Source: Chryseobacterium gleum
GTDB lineage: Bacteria; Bacteroidota; Bacteroidia; UBA10329
Reading direction: 5' to 3'
NCBI GenBank assembly: GCA_945874195.1
Contig: CAMCFW010000055.1
Span: forward strand, 1 to 9,476
Length of the DNA: 9,476 nucleotides
Position 1 is the stretch's first letter, and every line of letters begins with the position of its first letter. A program made the position numbers and the translations under genes. Positions 5,738-9,476 of the stretch are shown one piece after another. Below the pieces are notes generated by a model. It did not search any database, had not been told where the DNA came from, and worked only from the letters and a program-made list of their open reading frames with translations.

Positions 5738-5972
5738 TCTTGGAAATTTAAGGACGAACGAAATTAAAAAAGGATCAAAACCGAAAGTGAATTTCACCAG
5801 GTTGGGGGGCAGATTATTCCATCTGCACCTTGCGGAGGGCCTGCCATCTGATAACAGCATCATTAGTTCAATCTTATTTTCCTTTTAAAAACGGATTGTA
5901 CAACATGATGGCGTGATCTACCGAAACCGTGGTAAAAATGTCCAGGTTCAATCGGTCGGACGCATGCTTCAT
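5738..5972. other. 235-nt gap with small inverted repeats and a 32-codon minus-strand frame
   Basis: This is the longest gap in the window. Three things are visible in it. An 11-nt near-palindrome GTGAATTTCAC lies at 5787-5797, 50-60 nt upstream of the operon start. An imperfect hairpin follows: GCAGAT at 5809-5814 pairs with ATCTGC at 5821-5826 around a 6-nt loop, with an outer AGGT/ACCT pair (5799-5802 with 5827-5830) and a G-rich bulge. A 32-codon minus-strand frame (5874-5972) begins with ATG immediately after the hydrolase stop and in the same frame. No T-run follows the hairpin on either strand, so it is not a standard terminator. None of these has a proven role. Confidence 0.35.
5743..5750 (-). 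promoter_or_regulatory. probable -7 element (TAAATTTC) of the four-gene minus operon
   Basis: TAAATTTC on the minus strand matches five of six fixed positions of TAnnTTTG and ends 5 nt before the ATG at 5737. It is the best candidate for the promoter of the PF04020, Mpo1-like, cupin and TerB-DnaJ genes. A TTG lies 25 nt upstream, outside the usual spacing, so the -33 box is not convincing. Confidence 0.4.
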
Positions 5973-6836
5973 TCAATGGTCGGTTTCTCGTCTCCTACTC
6001 TCTAAAAAGTCGAGTGCCAAAGAATTGAATTTTTCAGGCTCTTCGTATTGCGGAATGTGCCCACATTTCTCGAACACTTCGAACCTTGCAGTCGGCATCA
6101 GTGCATGGATCCGCAGTCCGTATTCAAAAGGAAGTATCGCGTCTTCTCTGCCCCAAAGAATGAGTTTTGGGAAATCCATTTCATTCAAACGTTGGTAATG
6201 AGGAGCATGATCTTCTAACATGAAATTGCGAAGCGTGCTTAAAAGTGCCCGTTTTGAACCTTTGATGACCAGTGGGGCCGAAAACCATCGGGCGAAATCT
6301 TTGTGCTTCCGCTTATCATAAACGCCCTTTATTGGTGCTCTTTTCAAGATACCCCCTCCGAAGGTGCCAATAAGCGCTTCACCGATGCCTTTTGGCTGAA
6401 CGATCCTTATGCCGGGGTCGTTTGGCGTTGGAATTCCATAACAATCGACAAGCAAAACTGAACTGATCCGTTCAGGAAAACGGCTTGCAAATCGTGTACT
6501 TATTGCACCGCCCATCGAAAGGCCGATGAGATTCAACTTTCCCTTCAGCGCAAGATGCGCGATCAATTCAGAGACCTGAGTCACAAACAGTTCGCTGCTG
6601 TGCTCATGCTTCACACGGTCTGAGAATCCTCTTCCATAGATGTCAAATCGAAGCACTCGGAATCCGCGGGCAACCAGGAAATGAAACTGATTGTCCCAAA
6701 TGTGCATATGGCCAATCAGTCCGTGAATGAGCACAACTATATCCCCATTTTCGGGTCCGGCCAGTTCATACCTCACCTTTCCATGAGAAAGCTGGGCATA
6801 TTGCCCGTGTTGTCTCATTTGTTCCAAAATTGCCAT
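5973..6836 (-). CDS. alpha/beta hydrolase
   Basis: A 287-residue cytosolic hydrolase with the alpha/beta fold and no signal peptide. The oxyanion-hole motif VVLIHGLIGH is at 34-43. The nucleophile elbow GLSMGG gives Ser107, the acid is probably Asp232 (WGREDAILP, 228-236), and the catalytic His260 is in KCGHIPQYEEPEKF (257-270). The triad is complete. A cap region of about 80 residues (roughly 135-215) precedes the final strands. Sequence alone does not separate esterase, C-C hydrolase or epoxide/haloperoxidase-like activity, so the substrate is left open. ATG 6836 is the first in frame. A TAAATTTG box ends only 4 nt upstream, so if transcription begins downstream of this ATG, Met7 (6818) would be the real start. 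It is divergent from yggS across 57 nt. The stop TGA is followed directly by an in-frame ATG and 31 more codons. Confidence 0.94.
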   Translation of the reverse strand: MAILEQMRQHGQYAQLSHGKVRYELAGPENGDIVVLIHGLIGHMHIWDNQFHFLVARGFRVLRFDIYGRGFSDRVKHEHSSELFVTQVSELIAHLALKGKLNLIGLSMGGAISTRFASRFPERISSVLLVDCYGIPTPNDPGIRIVQPKGIGEALIGTFGGGILKRAPIKGVYDKRKHKDFARWFSAPLVIKGSKRALLSTLRNFMLEDHAPHYQRLNEMDFPKLILWGREDAILPFEYGLRIHALMPTARFEVFEKCGHIPQYEEPEKFNSLALDFLESRRRETDH

Positions 6837-6840
6837 GCTT

Positions 6841-6848
6841 CAAATTTA
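6841..6848 (-). promoter_or_regulatory. -7 element (TAAATTTG) of the alpha/beta hydrolase gene
   Basis: TAAATTTG on the minus strand is a full match to TAnnTTTG and ends 4 nt before the hydrolase ATG. This implies a leaderless transcript or use of the internal Met7 codon. No TTG lies at the expected -33 distance. Confidence 0.5.
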
Positions 6849-6877
6849 CCAAACCAAAAGATTGTAACTGAGCTTAT

Positions 6878-6885
6878 TTACTTTG
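6878..6885 (+). promoter_or_regulatory. -7 element (TTACTTTG) of yggS
   Basis: TTACTTTG matches five of six fixed positions of TAnnTTTG and ends 8 nt before the yggS ATG at 6894. It faces away from the hydrolase -7 box, with 29 nt between them, so the two promoters must share upstream DNA. No TTG at the usual spacing. Confidence 0.45.
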
Positions 6886-6893
6886 CGGTCGAA

Positions 6894-7562
6894 ATGGGCA
6901 CGATCGCAGAAAACATCAGTCGAATAAGGAAGAATATTCCACCACAGGTGACGTTGGTCGTTGTGTCAAAAACCCAGCCTAATGAAAGTCTGATGGCGGT
7001 TTACGAGGCTGGAGAGCGGGTGTTCGGAGAAAATCGGGTTCAGGAACTGGTGCTGAAATACGATGCTCTGCCAAAGGATATTGAATGGCACATGATCGGC
7101 CATCTGCAAAAGAACAAGGTCAAATACATTGCGTCCTTCGTAGGTTGTATTCACTCGGTGGATCAGATGGATCTGTTGGCAGTGATTGACAAACAGGCCG
7201 AAAAGAACGGGCGCACCATCCGCGTTCTACTTCAGTTTCACATTGCGGAGGAAGAAACCAAATTCGGATCATCCTTAGAAGAAGCTGTGGAATTTTTGAC
7301 CAAGAACGAGTTTTCGAAGTTCAAGAATCTGGTTTTTTCTGGAGTGATGGCTATGGCCACTTTTACGGACGATCAGCAACAGGTCAGGAACGAATTCCGA
7401 TCCTTGAAACGAATATTCGACACGCTGAAAACGACCCATTTCTCTGGGTCATCCGATTTCAGAGAAATTTCTATGGGCATGTCGGGCGATTTCCAATTGG
7501 CCATCGAAGAAGGAAGCACCATGATCAGAGTGGGCAGTTCCATCTTCGGCAATCGTGTTTGA
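6894..7562 (+). CDS. yggS: YggS family PLP-binding protein (PLPBP/PROSC)
   Basis: A 222-residue cytosolic protein that carries pyridoxal 5'-phosphate on a lysine and buffers vitamin B6 and amino acid pools. The family has the alanine-racemase N-terminal TIM-barrel fold, but no enzymatic activity is established. The PLP lysine is Lys26 in LVVVSKTQP (21-29). Further signatures are FGENRVQE (44-51), IEWHMIGHLQKNKVKY (63-78), EETKFG (120-125), SGVMAMATF (149-157), and the phosphate-binding tail MGMSGDFQLAIEEGSTMIRVG (two blocks, 194-199 and 206-214). The frame is open upstream to 6681, but that part lies inside the divergent hydrolase gene; the ATG at 6894 gives the normal length and follows a TTACTTTG box. 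It leads a plus-strand series, with 25 nt to the next gene. Confidence 0.96.
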   Translation: MGTIAENISRIRKNIPPQVTLVVVSKTQPNESLMAVYEAGERVFGENRVQELVLKYDALPKDIEWHMIGHLQKNKVKYIASFVGCIHSVDQMDLLAVIDKQAEKNGRTIRVLLQFHIAEEETKFGSSLEEAVEFLTKNEFSKFKNLVFSGVMAMATFTDDQQQVRNEFRSLKRIFDTLKTTHFSGSSDFREISMGMSGDFQLAIEEGSTMIRVGSSIFGNRV

Positions 7563-7568
7563 ATTGAG

Positions 7569-7576
7569 TACTTTCG
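7569..7576 (+). promoter_or_regulatory. possible -7 element (TACTTTCG) before the helical-repeat gene
   Basis: TACTTTCG fits five of six fixed positions of TAnnTTTG and ends 11 nt before the ATG at 7588, in the 25-nt gap after yggS. Its position supports 7588 rather than the GTG at 7555 as the start, since the GTG lies upstream of the box and inside yggS. Confidence 0.35.
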
Positions 7577-7587
7577 CGCTTCGGAAA

Positions 7588-8118
7588 ATGGCGAAAATTG
7601 CAAAGAACAATAGAGATTCGGTCGTAAGCGATCTGAAGAGCGAAAACGAATTTTTGGCCCTTGCAGCCATCGAAAAACTGAAGAAGGGCGGTGACGCCAC
7701 CTACATTCCCAATCTGCTCAGCGTACTTTCGCTTACCAACCATTCATCCATAGAAAATGCCATCGCGCAGCTTCTTTTCGACCTGAAAGACCCCGAAGCG
7801 CTGGGCGTTGTGGTGGATCAACTCGATAACGAATCGTTTTCGAACATTCGTGTTCTGATGCTTTCGGCCTGCTGGCACACCGGGCTCGACCTCAGCAATC
7901 GGCTACCGGAGTTCATCAGCATCGCCTCCACAGGCACGTACATGGAATGTTTGGAAGTGTTGACGGTCATTGAAAATTGGGAAGCCATTGCCGATCAGGA
8001 AATGCTTGAGAACGAAATACTTAGACTTCAGGCGTTTCTATCAGAATCTGACACGCCAGAGAACGATGAAATGATCTTCAGCATAATCGAAGTTATGCAA
8101 ACGTTTCTTGTGCAATAA
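7588..8118 (+). CDS. HEAT-like helical-repeat protein of unknown function
   Basis: A 176-residue, probably cytosolic acidic protein made almost entirely of amphipathic helices in pairs. It resembles the HEAT-repeat proteins of Bacteroidota. Repeat-like segments are about 19-34 (ENEFLALAAIEKLKKG), 37-68 (ATYIPNLLSVLS... IAQLLFDLKD), 70-98 (EALGVVVDQL... LMLSACWHTG) and 104-143 (LPEFISIAST... EVLTVIENWE). The spacing of the hydrophobic residues and the D/N-rich turns suggest a short solenoid that binds another protein (inference); there is no catalytic motif. The start at ATG 7588 is preferred over GTG 7555, which lies within the yggS 3' end. Gap to the following secreted protein is 30 nt. The gene is real by frame length and context; the repeat assignment is by eye only. 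Confidence 0.8.
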   Translation: MAKIAKNNRDSVVSDLKSENEFLALAAIEKLKKGGDATYIPNLLSVLSLTNHSSIENAIAQLLFDLKDPEALGVVVDQLDNESFSNIRVLMLSACWHTGLDLSNRLPEFISIASTGTYMECLEVLTVIENWEAIADQEMLENEILRLQAFLSESDTPENDEMIFSIIEVMQTFLVQ

Positions 8119-8148
8119 TCCTGAAATGGAACCGTTAGCGAGGCAATT

Positions 8149-8814
8149 ATGATCAAAACGACCGACCGGAATATCAGGAACATCTCATTCATACTGCTGA
8201 TGTTAGGCGCAATGTTGTTTCAAAACCTAAAGGCACAGACACGCAGTGACAGTCTGCTGCAATTCTCCGGAGTTTTGCTAACGCGCGACAGTCTGGTGGC
8301 TGTTCCGTTTGCCAATATCCTCATCAAAGGTTCAAAGCGCGGCACCATCTCCGACTATTTCGGCTATTTCTCGTTTGTGGCCGAACGTGGCGACACCATT
8401 CAATTCTCCTACATCGGTTTTAAGGATGCGCTCTTTGTCATTCCCGATTCGCTGAACAGAAAGAACTACTCGCTCATTCAAATGATGGATTCAGACACCA
8501 TCATGCTTCAGGAAGCACTCATTTATCCGTGGCCTACCAAGGAACAGTTCCGTCAGGCGTTTCTCGACCTCCGTTTGCCCGAAGACGATAAGCAGCGGGC
8601 CGAACGGAATTTGGCAAGAGCCGAGCTAAAGGAGCGTATGGAAGGCATGGGAATGGATGGCAGCGAGAATTTCACTTACGCTATGCAGCAGCGCGGGGCA
8701 CAATTATATTACGCAGGCCAGCTTCCACCCAACAATCTTCTCAATCCGCTTGCATGGGCCAAGTTCATCAAGGCATGGAAGAATGGCGATTTCAAACGTA
8801 AGAAAAAGCAATAG
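8149..8814 (+). CDS. secreted CarboxypepD_reg-like domain protein
   Basis: A 221-residue exported protein. Residues 1-30 look like a signal peptide with a long n-region (MIKTTDRNIRNIS), a hydrophobic core and cleavage near LKAQ. Residues about 38-115 match the carboxypeptidase regulatory-like beta-sandwich (PF13715 type): FSGVLLTRDSLVAVPFANI, then ISDYFGYFSF (67-76) and FSYIGFKDALFVIP (86-99). The remainder has no recognised fold: a proline/tryptophan segment (YPWPTKEQFRQAF), a charged helix (about 145-168), and a strongly basic end (KRKKKQ). No transmembrane barrel follows, so it is not itself a receptor. Stop at 8814 and the receptor's likely TTG at 8821 are 6 nt apart in the same frame, so the two are surely co-transcribed. 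A role as a periplasmic or outer-membrane partner of the receptor is inference. Confidence 0.87.
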   Translation: MIKTTDRNIRNISFILLMLGAMLFQNLKAQTRSDSLLQFSGVLLTRDSLVAVPFANILIKGSKRGTISDYFGYFSFVAERGDTIQFSYIGFKDALFVIPDSLNRKNYSLIQMMDSDTIMLQEALIYPWPTKEQFRQAFLDLRLPEDDKQRAERNLARAELKERMEGMGMDGSENFTYAMQQRGAQLYYAGQLPPNNLLNPLAWAKFIKAWKNGDFKRKKKQ

Positions 8815-8820
8815 TCGCCC

Positions 8821-9476
8821 TTGTTCGAACTTCCCATCATAAAGCTTAGGGCGGGTCTATCGTTCGTTCTCCTATTGTTGATGGGACTTGTAAGTACGGC
8901 CCAGAACAATGCCACCGTCACTGGTCAACTGCTGGATGAACAGAAGCGAGGCATCAGTCTGGCCAACGTGGCGGTCATCGGCTACTCGGGCGGAACCTAC
9001 ACCGACAGTTTGGGCAATTATTCCATTGAAATTCTGGCCGGAACAAAAGTGAAGCTTGCCTTTTCGCACATTTTGTTCGACACTCAAACCTTTGAAGTGC
9101 AACTGGATGCAGGCGAAGTGAAAAAACTGAACCGCATTCTCAAATTCAAGGAGAATCTGATAACCGAGGCCGTGGTGAACGATGATGCCAACCGGAATAC
9201 GACCATGACACGGGTCGATCCGCGTATTGCGCTCGAAATCCCCACGGTTGGTGGTGGAATCGAAGCCTTGTTGAAGACCTTTCCCGGGGTCAGTTCGAAC
9301 AACGAATTGAGTTCGCAATACAACGTAAGGGGCGGCAATTATGACGAGAATCTCGTTTACGTGAACGATGTGGAGATCTATCGGCCGTTTCTGGTACGTT
9401 CTGGTCAGCAAGAGGGTTTGAGTTTTGTTAACCCTGACCTAGTGGGCAGTTTGAACTTTTCTGCTGGAGGATTTGA
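8821..9476 (+). CDS. TonB-dependent receptor, N-terminal part (continues beyond the window)
   Basis: The first 218 residues of an outer-membrane TonB-dependent transporter. With TTG 8821 as start, the first 28 residues make a good signal peptide (hydrophobic core LSFVLLLLMGLV, cleavage near STAQ). Starting at the only ATG (8881) would destroy it, and the next in-frame stop upstream is the preceding gene's TAG at 8812, so a non-ATG start is needed. A CarboxypepD_reg-like domain follows (about 32-110: VTGQLLDEQKRGISLANVAV, then YTDSLGNYSIEI). Next comes a plug domain (about 137-218: EIPTVGGGIEALLKTFPGVS, YNVRGGNYDENLVYVNDVEIY in two parts, then SLNFSAGGF). The barrel lies past 9476. The ligand cannot be told. 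It looks like a general Bacteroidota receptor rather than a SusC, since no SusD is visible in the window. Confidence 0.92.
   Translation, partial: MFELPIIKLRAGLSFVLLLLMGLVSTAQNNATVTGQLLDEQKRGISLANVAVIGYSGGTYTDSLGNYSIEILAGTKVKLAFSHILFDTQTFEVQLDAGEVKKLNRILKFKENLITEAVVNDDANRNTTMTRVDPRIALEIPTVGGGIEALLKTFPGVSSNNELSSQYNVRGGNYDENLVYVNDVEIYRPFLVRSGQQEGLSFVNPDLVGSLNFSAGGF

Noticed and set aside
5738..5863. N-terminal extension of the PF04020 gene up to 5863
   Set aside because: The extra 42 residues have no family character, and the ATG at 5737 gives the standard length directly before the first membrane helix.
8872..9411. 179-codon open frame on the minus strand opposite the receptor
   Set aside because: It is the antisense of a clear CarboxypepD_reg plus plug domain sequence, and its translation is not protein-like.
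1..9476. Defence system, CRISPR array, mobile element or biosynthetic cluster
   Set aside because: No spaced direct repeats, transposase, integrase, nuclease/helicase, or assembly-line enzymes were found; gene content is housekeeping and envelope proteins.

Overview
The window looks like a chromosomal segment of a T9SS-bearing member of the Bacteroidota, most likely Flavobacteriia or a related class. Four lines of evidence support this: a type IX secretion sorting domain, a TonB-dependent receptor with an N-terminal CarboxypepD_reg domain, absence of obvious Shine-Dalgarno sequences, and TAnnTTTG-like -7 elements just in front of about half of the genes. It is dense, ordinary housekeeping DNA. 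I see no tRNA, rRNA, CRISPR array, insertion sequence, integrase or phage gene.

Layout. (1) 1-2699, minus strand: mnmD, then a secreted MORN-repeat protein, then mnmA (cut by the left edge). mnmD and mnmA both act on the tRNA wobble uridine (mnm5s2U34 pathway), and mnmA overlaps the MORN gene by 8 nt. (2) 2720-3753, plus strand: a thioredoxin-fold protein with a single-cysteine WCGDA active site, then a 120-aa secreted protein that is little more than a T9SS sorting domain. (3) 3763-5737, minus strand: a compact four-gene operon, transcribed PF04020 four-helix membrane protein, Mpo1-like membrane protein, DUF985 cupin, TerB-DnaJ co-chaperone. (4) 5973-6836, minus strand: an alpha/beta hydrolase, divergent from (5). 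(5) 6894-9476, plus strand: yggS (PLP homeostasis), a helical-repeat protein, a secreted CarboxypepD_reg-like protein and a TonB-dependent receptor. The receptor runs off the right edge and probably starts at TTG.

How the genes work together. The clearest functional link is mnmD with mnmA. The last two plus-strand genes are both envelope proteins with CarboxypepD_reg domains, 6 nt apart, and are the best candidate for a small envelope module. The other neighbours share operons without a known common pathway.

I found no convincing undescribed system. The items most worth a second look are the cargo-less T9SS protein, the MORN protein tied translationally to mnmA, the paired secreted protein and receptor, and an in-frame 32-codon extension directly behind the hydrolase stop.
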